From Gordonia sp. (in: high G+C Gram-positive bacteria) (GTDB taxonomy: Bacteria > Actinomycetota > Actinomycetes > Mycobacteriales > Mycobacteriaceae), in contig JASLJL010000380.1 of assembly GCA_030152405.1 (NCBI GenBank), positions 1 through 10,937 of the forward strand: DNA of 10,937 bases, in the 5' to 3' direction. Position 1 is the first letter of the stretch. The number at the start of each line of letters is the position of its first letter. The notes beneath the pieces were generated by a model. The model saw only the letters and a program-made list of their open reading frames with translations. It ran no database searches and was not told the origin of the DNA. This document shows positions 1 through 7,087 of the stretch, one piece after another. Made by a program: the position numbers and the translations under genes.

Positions 1-510
1 CGAGTCCCAGTGCGACGCGCCCATGTCCCACGCGTACGACAACGGGACGATGTGATCGATCTGCACCGCACCGGAGCCGCGGCCCCGTTCGAACACGACC
101 GCCCGCCCGGTGTACGGGCTGGTCAGGACACCGGCCGCCACTGCGCGCGGGCAGGTCGGCGCGGGTGTCTGCCCGGAGACCTCCAAATCGCGGGACAGGA
201 TGTCGTTTCGGGTGTCGCATCCGTTGCGCGATCCGCTCGCATCCGAGTCGTCGGTCCACGCCGAGCCGAACGACGCCCGCCGGTAAGCGGCGTCGTGCGG
301 CGGGCGGGCGTTCATCACGCGGAGACCTTTCAGCGCCCGACGCGCCGCGGCGACGACCGTCTCCGGCACCGGCGCCGCGCGGTCGACCGGTCCCACTCCG
401 ACCGCCACGACCACCGCGGTCAGGGCGAACACGCCCAGGCCTGCCCACTGCCGGACAGTCAGCCGGACCCGCCCCGGGCGTCGCCGTGCATGTCGATCGG
501 CCCACCGCAT
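1..510 (-). CDS. HNH endonuclease family (DUF1524-like) protein, membrane-anchored, 3' end beyond window
   Basis: The first 170 codons are present; the gene runs off the left edge in frame, so its C-terminal part is missing. The start is ATG at 510, with a GGGGAGG Shine-Dalgarno about 5 nt upstream. The N-terminus is Arg-rich (residues 1-20), followed by one hydrophobic segment at about 22-40, so the rest is probably outside the membrane or secreted. NGCDTRNDIL (96-105) and IDHIVPLS (151-158, with D152-H153) are the hallmark motifs of the actinobacterial exported HNH/DUF1524 family (Rv2972c-like as I recall). C98 and C120 could form a disulfide. The HNH fold suggests a metal-dependent nuclease, but the biological substrate is not known to me. 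It lies 91 nt downstream of recG on the same strand and may be its last operon partner. Family confident; activity inferred. Confidence 0.85.
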   Translation of the reverse strand, partial: MRWADRHARRRPGRVRLTVRQWAGLGVFALTAVVVAVGVGPVDRAAPVPETVVAAARRALKGLRVMNARPPHDAAYRRASFGSAWTDDSDASGSRNGCDTRNDILSRDLEVSGQTPAPTCPRAVAAGVLTSPYTGRAVVFERGRGSGAVQIDHIVPLSYAWDMGASHWDS

Positions 511-561
511 CCGCGCCTCCCCTGTCGCCCGTGACCCCTCATCAGGTCAGACGCACGACAC

Positions 562-595
562 GGGCGACCGGTTCCGCGACACGCCGGTCACGCCC
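562..595 (-). other. Hairpin in the recG-HNH gap, possible U-less terminator
   Basis: Arms GGGCGACCGG (562-571) and CCGGT-CA-CGCCC (584-595) pair over 10 bp with a 2-nt bulge around a 12-nt loop. It lies just after the recG stop when read on the minus strand. No T-run follows, so it is not a classical intrinsic terminator; it could slow transcription or protect the recG mRNA 3' end. GC-rich DNA gives such stems by chance, hence low confidence. Confidence 0.3.
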
Positions 596-601
596 GAGCG
601 G

Positions 602-2866
602 TCAGGACTTCTCGAGGTACTGGGCTCGTGACGGAAGCAGGACCGCGTCGACGAGGTCGGCCAGCGCCGGGTGATCGGCGAGCTCCCGGTCGGCGGCGAC
701 GATCTCGTCCGACAAGGCACGGGCGTCGGCGATCACCTCGACGTCGTCGATCAGCGACAGGAAGCTGAGCGACGATTTGCCGCCCGACTGCAGCGAGCCG
801 AGCACATCGCCCTCGCGGCGCTGCCGCAGGTCCACCAGGGCGAGCTCGAAGCCGTCGGTCGACGCCGCGACGGCTCGCAGCCGCTCCATGGACTGCGAGA
901 CCTCGTGAGCAGCCGACATCAACAGGCACAGCCCTGCGTGACCACCGCGCCCCACGCGGCCGCGCAACTGATGCAGCTGGCTGACGCCGAAGCGCTCGGC
1001 GTTGACGATCGCCATCATGGTCGCGTTCGGGACGTCGACGCCCACTTCGATCACCGTCGTCGCCACCAGCACGTCGACCTCACCGCGCGTGAACGCGTCC
1101 ATCACGTCGTTCTTCTCATCGGCGTGCATCCGGCCGTGCAGGACGGCGATCCGGCGGCCCGGCAGCCACCGGGTCTCGAGCAGCTCGGCCTGCTGGAGGA
1201 CGGAGACGGTGTCGTCCTCCTTCTCCGGCTCGTCCTTCTTCTTCGACTTCTCCGGCTTCGACTCCTCGTCGCCGATCCGGGTGCAGACCACGTAGACCTG
1301 TCGGCCTGCGTCGATCTCCTCTCCCGCACGCGCCCAGGCACGGTCGACCCACTTGGCATTGCTCATCGGCACCACGTTGGTGGTGATCGGCTGCCTGCCT
1401 CGCGGGAGTTCGGTCATCACCGACGTCTCGAGATCGCCGAACGTCGTCATCGCGACCGTTCGCGGGATCGGCGTCGCGGTCATGACCAGGAAGTGCGGAC
1501 GCTTGTCGTCTCGCCCCTTGGACCGCAGGACGTCTCGCTGCTCCACGCCGAAACGGTGCTGCTCGTCCACGACCACCATGCCGAGGTCGAAGAACTCGAC
1601 GTTCTCCTCCAGCAGCGCGTGGGTGCCGATGACGATCCCCGACTCGCCGGTCACGGCGTCGAGCAGCGTCTGGCGTTTGGCCGCGGTGTTCAGCGAACCG
1701 GTCAGCAGACCGACGCGGGTGGCGCCGTCCGGCGCGCCGAGCTCTCCACCGCGAGCCAGGTCGCCGAGCATCGTCATGACCGTCCGGTAGTGCTGCGCGG
1801 CGAGGACCTCCGTCGGAGCGAGGATCGCGCACTGGTGCCCGTTGTCGACCACACGCAGCATCGCCAGGAGGGAGACGAGAGTCTTTCCCGATCCGACCTC
1901 GCCCTGCAGGAGTCGGTTCATCGGATGCTCGACGGCGAGGTCCGCGCCGATCTCGGCCACGACGGTCTTCTGGCCGTCGGTCAGTTCGAACGGGAGTCGG
2001 TCCAGCAGCTGGTCCTCGAGACCGCCCGGGACGTGCACCGACGACGTCGCCCGTTCCGCCGACAGGTCGGCGCGCTTCTGCGCGAGCGCGGTCTGCACGG
2101 CGAGCGCCTCGTCGAATTTGAGTCGCTCGCGGGCCTCCTCGATCGCCTCCATCGTGTCGGGCAGGTGGACGTGCCGGATCGCCTCATCGCTGGTGATGAG
2201 GCCGCGCGCGGTCCGCTGGTCCTCGGTGAGGGGATCGGGTGCGGGCACCGTGTCGGCGAGCACCTGCCGCACGGCGCGCCAGATCTCCCACGTCTGAACG
2301 TCTCGGGTGGCGGGGTACATCGGGATGATCGAGCGCCGGAAGTTCTCGACGTCGTCGGCCGTGCCCGTCGACGCGTCGTCTTTCTCGTCGGTCCCGTCGA
2401 GCTCGTCGGCGAGGAGCTCCTCCATCATCCCGGTGCCCCGGACGTCGACGCCGTCGTCGGGGAGCACCAGCCAGTCCGGATGCGACAGCTGGATCTGGTT
2501 CTGGAAGTACTTCACCTTGCCCGCCAGCGCGACTCGGACTCCGGTCTTGAGCACTCGCTGGATGTATCGGGCGTTGAAGAAGCTGGCCTCGTACCGTCGG
2601 TTCCCGTCGACGACGACGATCTTCAGGAACTTCCCGTACCGCCGCTTCATGGTGATCATCTGTGCGCGTTCGACTCGCCCGATCACCGTGATCCACTCGT
2701 CGGGCTCCGGCAACTCCGCGGACGACGCCTGCCCCTGGCGGATGTATCGACGCGGGACGTACCGCAGCAGTTCGCCGACGGTGGTCAGTTCGAGGCCGGC
2801 CAGTTTCTCGACGAGCTTCGCGTCGAGGGTCGTCTCGGCGAGCAGTGACGAGTTGGTCAGCATCAT
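602..2866 (-). CDS. recG: ATP-dependent DNA helicase RecG
   Basis: 754 aa. RecG remodels stalled replication forks and branch-migrates Holliday junctions and D-/R-loops. An N-terminal wedge/OB-fold region (about 55-130) precedes a superfamily 2 helicase core: Walker A GEVGSGKT (322-329), PTEVLAAQH (351-359), DEQHRFG box (434-440), TATPIPRT (463-470), VATTVIEVGVDVPNA (601-615) and GRVGRGG (636-642). The C-terminal segment ending in SRAQYLEKS is also RecG-like. The start is ATG at 2866, whose ATGA overlaps the TGA stop of the DAK2 gene, implying translational coupling; a second ATG follows directly. The open frame continues upstream to 3262, but only in an alternate frame of the DAK2 gene. Two charged, probably disordered inserts stand out: an acidic linker at about 136-172 and a Lys/Glu-rich stretch at about 531-552 in the second helicase lobe. 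Identification is secure. Confidence 0.97.
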   Translation of the reverse strand: MMLTNSSLLAETTLDAKLVEKLAGLELTTVGELLRYVPRRYIRQGQASSAELPEPDEWITVIGRVERAQMITMKRRYGKFLKIVVVDGNRRYEASFFNARYIQRVLKTGVRVALAGKVKYFQNQIQLSHPDWLVLPDDGVDVRGTGMMEELLADELDGTDEKDDASTGTADDVENFRRSIIPMYPATRDVQTWEIWRAVRQVLADTVPAPDPLTEDQRTARGLITSDEAIRHVHLPDTMEAIEEARERLKFDEALAVQTALAQKRADLSAERATSSVHVPGGLEDQLLDRLPFELTDGQKTVVAEIGADLAVEHPMNRLLQGEVGSGKTLVSLLAMLRVVDNGHQCAILAPTEVLAAQHYRTVMTMLGDLARGGELGAPDGATRVGLLTGSLNTAAKRQTLLDAVTGESGIVIGTHALLEENVEFFDLGMVVVDEQHRFGVEQRDVLRSKGRDDKRPHFLVMTATPIPRTVAMTTFGDLETSVMTELPRGRQPITTNVVPMSNAKWVDRAWARAGEEIDAGRQVYVVCTRIGDEESKPEKSKKKDEPEKEDDTVSVLQQAELLETRWLPGRRIAVLHGRMHADEKNDVMDAFTRGEVDVLVATTVIEVGVDVPNATMMAIVNAERFGVSQLHQLRGRVGRGGHAGLCLLMSAAHEVSQSMERLRAVAASTDGFELALVDLRQRREGDVLGSLQSGGKSSLSFLSLIDDVEVIADARALSDEIVAADRELADHPALADLVDAVLLPSRAQYLEKS

Positions 2867-4506
2867 TCGACGCCGACCTGCAGGAGGTGCGAGGTCTGCC
2901 CGGTCTCGTGCACCTCGAGTTCGATGCCGCTGTGGTGTTTGCGGACGTGCTCGGCGATGGCCACCCGGGTGTCCTCGTCGAGGGCTCGGCCAGCCAGGAC
3001 GCTGACCATCTCGCCGCCGGTCGCGAGCATGAGGTCGAGCAGCGCGATCGCCGCGTCCGACGCCTCCTTGGCTATGACCAGGACGTCCGACCCGATGAGT
3101 CCGAGCGTGTCGCCGACCTCGCAGGTCCCGGCGAGGGTGGTGAGTCGGCTCGACGATGTCATCAGCGAACCCCATCGGGTGCCCGCGGCGGCCTCCGCCA
3201 TGGCGAACGCGTCGACGTCCGGTTCCTCCCCCGGATCGTGCACCGCCATCGCCGAGAGGCACTGGACCATCGACAGCGTCGGCAGGAAGACCACGGACCG
3301 CTGGGTGGAGCGAGCCTCCGCGCCGACCGTCACCAAGTCCTGCGACGGCATCATCCCGTTTCCCATGACGACCACGTGTGCGCTGTCCGTGGCGCGAATC
3401 GCCTGCGCCAAGGTGGCCGAGTCGACACCGTGGTCGGCGCGGACGACGGATGCGCCCGCCGCCGTGAACAGTTCCTCGGCGCCGTCGCCCGTCACCAGGA
3501 CGACCACGGCGCGGCGGAAGCGCGGGGGCGGCTCATTGGCGCCCGGCGCCGCGTTGCGGGCGTCGAGGACGAAGCAGCTGATCCGGATGTCGCGGAGGCG
3601 ACCGAGTGCGATCCCCGCCTCCACGGCCGCACCCGGCTCGTTGGTGTGGACGTGCACCGAGAACCGTTCCGCGTCGTCCGAGCTGTCGCCGACGATGACG
3701 ATGGAGTCACCGAGCTCCCCCAACCGGTCGCGCAGTCCGGCGATCTGACTGGCGTCGGCGCCTTCGAGCAGGTACATCACCTCGAACTCGGTGTCGCCGT
3801 CGGCCGAGCAGTCCCCGTCGTGCAGGTGCCCCGGTCCCACGGTCGAGCCCCGGTAGGCGCGTCGTTTGTTCGCCACACCGGTCACCACCGACACCATCGC
3901 GTCGGCCAGCACCAGGAACCCGCGAGCACCGGCGTCGACGACGCCTGCGTTCGCCAACTCCGGCATCTGCTCGGTCGTGAGATCGAGCGCCTCCGCCGAA
4001 TCGTCGGCGACGGCGCGCACCATGTCGGCAGGCGACGCGCCGACGTGTGCTGACGCGGTAGCCGCAGCCACCTTGAGCAGCGTCAACACCGTCCCCTCGC
4101 GGGGATCGCTCACCGCACGACGCGCGGTGAGCGATGCGAGCCGCAGTCCGTTGGCGCAGAGTTTGTTGAAGCTGACGTCGTTCTCGGCGACCCCGAGGTC
4201 GGCGGCGTCGGCGAGCCCGATGAACACCTGAGCGAGGATCACGCCGGAATTGCCGCGCGCGTTCGTGACGCAGCCGTCCGCGAGCGTCCTCGTGACTGTC
4301 GTCAGGTCAGCGTCGGCGGGCGCCGCGTCGAGCGCCGCGACCGCCCCGGCCATCGTGTTGGCCATGTTGCTGCCGGTGTCCGAGTCGGGAATCGGGAACA
4401 CGTTGAGGTCGTTGATCTCGCCCCGCATGGCCGCCAGGCCGTCCGCGCACGCGTGTGCCCAGTCCCGGATGAGCTGCGGATTGACCGCGTTCCCACTCGT
4501 CGTCAT
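2863..4506 (-). CDS. DAK2 (DhaL) domain protein, FakA-like fatty acid kinase catalytic subunit
   Basis: 547 aa. The N-terminal DhaL-type kinase domain (about 1-210) carries NVFPIPDSDTGSN (35-47), with the Mg/nucleotide aspartates D41 and D43, then NARGNSGVI (82-90) and DAGARG (191-196). A middle domain holds VHVHT (284-288), matching the FakA metal-site histidines, and a DegV-like C-terminal domain follows (about 330-547). In Firmicutes FakA phosphorylates fatty acids bound by FakB; this role is by homology, and no FakB/DegV gene is in the window. Where FakA has a metal-ligand cysteine (GYCTEF), this protein has DGDTEF (D238). The start is ATG at 4506 with GGGTGGA 4 nt upstream. It heads the recG/HNH strand block and overlaps recG by 4 nt. 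As I recall, the M. tuberculosis counterpart is split into Rv2974c/Rv2975c, whereas this copy is intact. Family certain, substrate inferred. Confidence 0.88.
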   Translation of the reverse strand: MTTSGNAVNPQLIRDWAHACADGLAAMRGEINDLNVFPIPDSDTGSNMANTMAGAVAALDAAPADADLTTVTRTLADGCVTNARGNSGVILAQVFIGLADAADLGVAENDVSFNKLCANGLRLASLTARRAVSDPREGTVLTLLKVAAATASAHVGASPADMVRAVADDSAEALDLTTEQMPELANAGVVDAGARGFLVLADAMVSVVTGVANKRRAYRGSTVGPGHLHDGDCSADGDTEFEVMYLLEGADASQIAGLRDRLGELGDSIVIVGDSSDDAERFSVHVHTNEPGAAVEAGIALGRLRDIRISCFVLDARNAAPGANEPPPRFRRAVVVLVTGDGAEELFTAAGASVVRADHGVDSATLAQAIRATDSAHVVVMGNGMMPSQDLVTVGAEARSTQRSVVFLPTLSMVQCLSAMAVHDPGEEPDVDAFAMAEAAAGTRWGSLMTSSSRLTTLAGTCEVGDTLGLIGSDVLVIAKEASDAAIALLDLMLATGGEMVSVLAGRALDEDTRVAIAEHVRKHHSGIELEVHETGQTSHLLQVGVE

Positions 4507-4580
4507 ACGTCCACCCGCAATCCCTCGCGCACCCGACCATGTCCGCCACCGGCGCCCGCGGCCGATGAGAGTTGTGTCCG

Positions 4581-4609
4581 AGGTTACCGTCGACCCCGGA
4601 CAGTCTCAC
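4581..4609 (-). promoter_or_regulatory. Candidate promoter of the DAK2-recG-HNH block
   Basis: On the minus strand, GTGAGA (4609-4604, 4/6 to TTGACA) is 17 bp from TAACCT (4586-4581, TANNNT type). Transcription would start near 4574, giving a leader of about 70 nt before the ATG at 4506, which has a Shine-Dalgarno. This is motif matching only. Confidence 0.35.
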
Positions 4610-4647
4610 CGGTCGCGCCGATGCCGGAGACCACCCGGCTCACCGAT

Positions 4648-4677
4648 TTGGACCCGGCGCGTCGGAGCGGTTACTCT
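4648..4677 (+). promoter_or_regulatory. Candidate rpmB promoter
   Basis: TTGGAC (4648-4653) and TACTCT (4672-4677) are separated by 18 bp. TACTCT fits the actinobacterial TANNNT -10 pattern. Initiation near 4684 would give an 85-90 nt leader containing the hairpin at 4697-4725. The 264-bp DAK2-rpmB gap is the longest non-coding stretch here and must hold both divergent promoters. Confidence 0.4.
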
Positions 4678-4696
4678 TGTCGGGTTGCCCGTTGAC

Positions 4697-4725
4697 GGCG
4701 TCGGGACTCTCGTGTCCGCGACGCC
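4697..4725 (+). promoter_or_regulatory. Stem-loop in the rpmB 5' leader
   Basis: GGCGTCG (4697-4703) pairs perfectly with CGACGCC (4719-4725). Directly inside, GGAC (4704-4707) pairs with GTCC (4714-4717), leaving a 6-nt loop TCTCGT and one bulged G (4718): 11 bp in all. No T-run follows, and the Shine-Dalgarno (4758-4764) lies 33 nt downstream in an AT-richer stretch. A role in L28 autoregulation or mRNA stability is possible but is inference. Confidence 0.45.
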
Positions 4726-4770
4726 CGATGGGCCGATACCACGACTATTTATCTACCAAGGGAGTTCGAT

Positions 4771-4959
4771 ATGGCTGCCGTTTGTGACGTTTGCAGCAAG
4801 AGCCCCGGCTTCGGCAAGTCGGTCTCGCACTCGCACCGCCGCACCAACCGCCGCTGGAATCCGAACATCCAGTCCGTGCGCGTCGCAGGCCCCTCGGGCA
4901 ACAAGGTGCGCAAGAACGTGTGCACCTCGTGCCTGAAGGCAGGCAAGGTCAGCGCCTGA
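4771..4959 (+). CDS. rpmB: Large ribosomal subunit protein bL28, zinc-ribbon (C+) form
   Basis: 62 aa, basic, the usual length for a short actinobacterial bL28. It joins the 50S subunit near the E site. The N-terminus MAAVCDVCSKSPGFGKSVSH and the NVCTSCLKAGKVSA end are bL28 signatures. Two CxxC pairs (C5/C8 and C51/C54) form the zinc ribbon, so this is the zinc-binding C+ paralogue. Many actinobacteria also carry a cysteine-free L28 induced by Zur under zinc limitation; it would be elsewhere in the genome. The start ATG has a good Shine-Dalgarno AAGGGAG (4758-4764), 6 nt upstream, unlike several neighbours. It looks monocistronic, with its own promoter and a terminator 25 nt after the stop. 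An rpmB beside a DAK2-recG block is a familiar actinobacterial arrangement. Confidence 0.97.
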   Translation: MAAVCDVCSKSPGFGKSVSHSHRRTNRRWNPNIQSVRVAGPSGNKVRKNVCTSCLKAGKVSA

Positions 4960-4983
4960 GGCACTTCGCCTCTCAGCTTCGAG

Positions 4984-5015
4984 ATCGCCGTCCGGTTCGC
5001 CCGGGCGGCGATTTT
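4984..5015 (+). terminator. Intrinsic terminator of rpmB
   Basis: A 12-bp stem (4984-4995 with 5001-5012) contains a single T-G wobble (4991/5005), closes on the 5-nt loop TTCGC, and runs into TTTT (5012-5015). It begins 25 nt after the rpmB stop. The opposite strand has no T-tract at the other side, so it acts rightward and insulates rpmB from the crotonase gene. This is the clearest terminator in the window. Confidence 0.85.
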
Positions 5016-5057
5016 CGCGTCTCCGGTCCCGGGGACGGCCGGGTGCGCGGCCCGTCG

Positions 5058-5063
5058 TAGACT
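5058..5063 (+). promoter_or_regulatory. -10 element TAGACT of the crotonase gene (leaderless)
   Basis: TAGACT ends exactly 6 nt before the ATG at 5070, so transcription would begin at or next to the start codon. There is no Shine-Dalgarno at a usable distance (only GGGA touching the ATG). No good -35 is seen, which is common for actinobacterial leaderless promoters. Confidence 0.55.
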
Positions 5064-5069
5064 CCGGGA

Positions 5070-5870
5070 ATGACTTCCTCCCCCACCTCCGATCTGATCA
5101 CCCTCGACACCGACGGCGTGCTCACTCTCCCGATCTCCACCGCGGACAACGGCACTGCGCTCGACCATGATCTGGTGCTCGCCGGCACCGAGGCGCTGCT
5201 CGAAGTGACCCGCGGAGTGCGGGACGCCGGAGCGATCCTGCTGACCGGAGCGGGCAAGAACTTCTGCGCCGGCGGCAACGTCGCCGCGTTCGCCGCCGCC
5301 GACGACCGCGCCGAGTATCTCCGCGGACTCGCCGACGATCTGCATCGATTCGTCAAGGTGCTGTACCAGACCCGACTGCCCGTCGTCGCCGCCGTCAGCG
5401 GATGGGCCGCGGGCGCGGGCATGAGTCTCGTCCTGCACGCCGACATCGCCGTCGGCGGCACGGGGACCCGTCTGCGTCCCGCGTACCCGGGCATCGGCCT
5501 GTCGCCCGACGGCGGCATGTCGTGGGCACTGCCCCGCACGGTCGGCGCCGCACGTGCGCGCCACATCATCATGACCGACCAGATCCTCTCCGCCGACCGT
5601 GCGCTCGACCTCGGGATCCTCGCCGAGGTCGTCGACGACGCCGCCGTCGCCGAGACCGCCCGCGCGACCGCGGCGAAGCTCGCCGCGGGACCTCGCGGAT
5701 CCTTCGGCGCCATCCGGGATCTGGTGCACGCGTCCGCGTCGCGCAGCCTCACCGATCAGATGGACGCCGAGGCCGCGTCCATCTCCGAGCTGTCCGTCAC
5801 GGGCGAGGGCGTCGAAGGTGTGGACGCGTTCCTCGCCAAGCGCGCACCCGACTTCCGCGGAGCGCACTGA
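5070..5870 (+). CDS. Enoyl-CoA hydratase/isomerase (crotonase) family protein
   Basis: 266 aa, normal for a single-domain crotonase that acts on acyl-CoA thioesters in the cytosol. The CoA/oxyanion-hole segments are visible: NFCAGGNVAAF (64-74, oxyanion NH at A67) and SGWAAGAGMSL (110-120, G117 region). By alignment to rat enoyl-CoA hydratase, the catalytic Glu144 and Glu164 are replaced by S119 and about Y139, so ordinary hydratase chemistry is doubtful. IGLSPDGGMSWALPR (142-156) instead resembles PaaG/enoyl-CoA delta-isomerases, whose catalytic Asp matches D147. A double-bond isomerase is therefore the better guess; the substrate is unknown. The start is ATG at 5070, supported by the leaderless -10 element. 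It ends 12 nt before the convergent ung stop, with no operon partner. Confidence 0.88.
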   Translation: MTSSPTSDLITLDTDGVLTLPISTADNGTALDHDLVLAGTEALLEVTRGVRDAGAILLTGAGKNFCAGGNVAAFAAADDRAEYLRGLADDLHRFVKVLYQTRLPVVAAVSGWAAGAGMSLVLHADIAVGGTGTRLRPAYPGIGLSPDGGMSWALPRTVGAARARHIIMTDQILSADRALDLGILAEVVDDAAVAETARATAAKLAAGPRGSFGAIRDLVHASASRSLTDQMDAEAASISELSVTGEGVEGVDAFLAKRAPDFRGAH

Positions 5871-5882
5871 GCGCAGAGTCGG

Positions 5883-6560
5883 TCAGGGCAGACGCCACTC
5901 GACCGGGTCGGCCCCGAGGTCGAGCAGTTCCTCGTTCGCCCGGCTGAACGGCTTGGAGCCGAAGAACCCGCGTGCGGCCGACAGCGGCGACGGGTGCACC
6001 GACTCGATGGTCGGCACGTCGGGCAGCCATTCGGTGAGATTGCGAGCGTCGTTGCCCCACAGGATGGCGACGAGCGGTTCGTCACGCGAGGCGAGCGCCT
6101 TGATCGCGCACTCGGTGATGATCTCCCAGCCCTTCCTGCGGTGCGAGCCCGCGTCGCCTGGAGCGACGGTCAGCACTCTGTTCAGCAGCAGGACGCCCGC
6201 CTGCGCCCACGGCGTGAGGTCGCCGTTGGACGGCTGCGGGTAACCGAGGTCGTCGCAGTATTCGGCGTAGATGTTCTGCAACGACCGCGGGATCGGCCGA
6301 ACCTCCGGCGCGACCGAGAAGCTCAGCCCGACGGCGTGGCCCGGGGTCGGGTACGGGTCCTGGCCGACGATGAGGACGCGGACGTCGTCGAACGGCTGAG
6401 TGAACGCGCGGAGCACGTTCTTGCCCGACGGCAGGTATCCGCGACCCGCGGCGTTCTCTGCGCGCAGGAAGTCGCCCATCTGGGCGATCTGCTCTTCGAC
6501 GGGAGCGAGCGCGCGGGCCCAGCCCGGATCGAGGAGATCGATCAGCGACGCGCGGCTCAT
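5883..6560 (-). CDS. ung: Uracil-DNA glycosylase, family 1
   Basis: 225 aa, standard family length. It removes uracil from DNA as the first step of base excision repair, which matters in a GC-rich genome prone to cytosine deamination. Motif A GQDPYP (66-71) contains the water-activating D68 and Y70, which blocks thymine. LLLNRVLTV (124-132) carries the uracil-reading Asn127. [12 protein letters not shown] (189-200) is the minor-groove/His motif. The GQDPYP ending (rather than GQDPYH) is, as I recall, the mycobacterial form. The start is ATG at 6560, overlapping the stop of the carbonic-anhydrase-like gene by ATGA. The open frame extends upstream to 6971 only as an alternate frame of that gene. 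It is the last gene of the thiL strand block, so its expression is probably tied to thiL. Confidence 0.96.
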   Translation of the reverse strand: MSRASLIDLLDPGWARALAPVEEQIAQMGDFLRAENAAGRGYLPSGKNVLRAFTQPFDDVRVLIVGQDPYPTPGHAVGLSFSVAPEVRPIPRSLQNIYAEYCDDLGYPQPSNGDLTPWAQAGVLLLNRVLTVAPGDAGSHRRKGWEIITECAIKALASRDEPLVAILWGNDARNLTEWLPDVPTIESVHPSPLSAARGFFGSKPFSRANEELLDLGADPVEWRLP

Positions 6561-7081
6561 TCGTCGATCCGCCGCAGGTTCTCGCGGTAGAACTGTGCGT
6601 TCTGGAAGTACAGTTCCGTGTTCTGCTCGACGTGTCCTTCGGGGACGACGTGGCCTTCGCGGATCTTCGCGGGCACTCCGAGCGCCATCGACCGTTCCGG
6701 CATCGAGAACCCGTACGGAACCACCGCGCCCGCGCCGACGACCGAGCCCGCGCCGATCGTGGACCCGTTGAGGACGACCGATCCCGAGGCGATCAGGCAG
6801 TCGTCGCCGATGACCGCGCCCTCGATGTGCGCGTTGTGCCCGACGACGCAGCCTGCGCCGATGACAGTCGCGTCGACGAACGTGCAGTGGATGACGGTGC
6901 CGTCCTGAATGTTGGTCCGCGCTCCGACGGAGATGGTCCCGTAGTCGCCGCGCAGGACGGCGCCCGGCCACACGGACACCCCGTCACCGAGGGTGACGGA
7001 ACCGATGACCGTCGCGTCGGGGTGGATGAAGACGTCTTTTCCGAGGGTCGGCTCACGATCGCCGAGTGCGTACACAGCCAT
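6557..7081 (-). CDS. Gamma-carbonic-anhydrase-like left-handed beta-helix protein
   Basis: 174 aa of hexapeptide repeats (V/I-G-x-G pattern, about 15-130) forming a left-handed beta-helix, plus a C-terminal helix (about 150-174), as in the gamma-CA/YrdA/PaaY family, which trimerises with metal sites between subunits. RGD (44-46), NIQDG (57-61) and H65 match Cam Arg59/Asp61, Gln75/Asp76 and zinc ligand His81. H82 matches His117. The third ligand (His122 in Cam, five residues on) is Glu87 here, in GHNAHIEG, with an extra His at 85. Carbonic anhydrase activity is therefore uncertain. The start is ATG at 7081; there is no Shine-Dalgarno, and a weak -10-like TTAGAT sits 6 nt upstream. It follows thiL by 27 nt and overlaps ung by 4 nt, suggesting one transcript, although no functional link to thiamine or uracil repair is obvious. 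Confidence 0.85.
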   Translation of the reverse strand: MAVYALGDREPTLGKDVFIHPDATVIGSVTLGDGVSVWPGAVLRGDYGTISVGARTNIQDGTVIHCTFVDATVIGAGCVVGHNAHIEGAVIGDDCLIASGSVVLNGSTIGAGSVVGAGAVVPYGFSMPERSMALGVPAKIREGHVVPEGHVEQNTELYFQNAQFYRENLRRIDE

Positions 7082-7087
7082 GTGTCG

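Noticed and set aside
10..534. Plus-strand open frames over the HNH gene
   Set aside because: Low-complexity Arg/Pro-rich translations; the minus strand encodes a recognisable HNH-family protein through the left edge.
671..2848. Very long plus-strand open frame antisense to recG (725 codons)
   Set aside because: It is a mirror of recG in GC-rich codons, rich in Arg/His/Val/Asp with no recognisable domain; recG has every expected motif on the other strand.
2867..3262. Upstream extension of the recG reading frame
   Set aside because: The extra 132 residues are Arg/Gly-rich alternate-frame translation of the DAK2 gene; the ATGA overlap start at 2866 gives a normal RecG N-terminus.
2845..4053. 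Plus-strand open frame over the DAK2 gene
   Set aside because: Antisense shadow with Arg/His/Asp-heavy composition; the minus-strand protein has clear DhaL and FakA motifs.
4728..4787. Small upstream ORF (19 codons) overlapping the rpmB start
   Set aside because: No Shine-Dalgarno in front of it and no conserved feature; the rpmB ATG has its own strong site.
5871..5882. Possible bidirectional terminator between the convergent crotonase and ung genes
   Set aside because: Only a 4-bp GCGC stem without a T-tract is visible near the 12-bp gap; not supportable.
6561..6971. Upstream extension of the ung reading frame
   Set aside because: It overlaps the well-supported gamma-CA-like gene, has an Arg-rich composition, and no Ung family member needs it; ATG 6560 overlaps the previous stop in the usual ATGA way.
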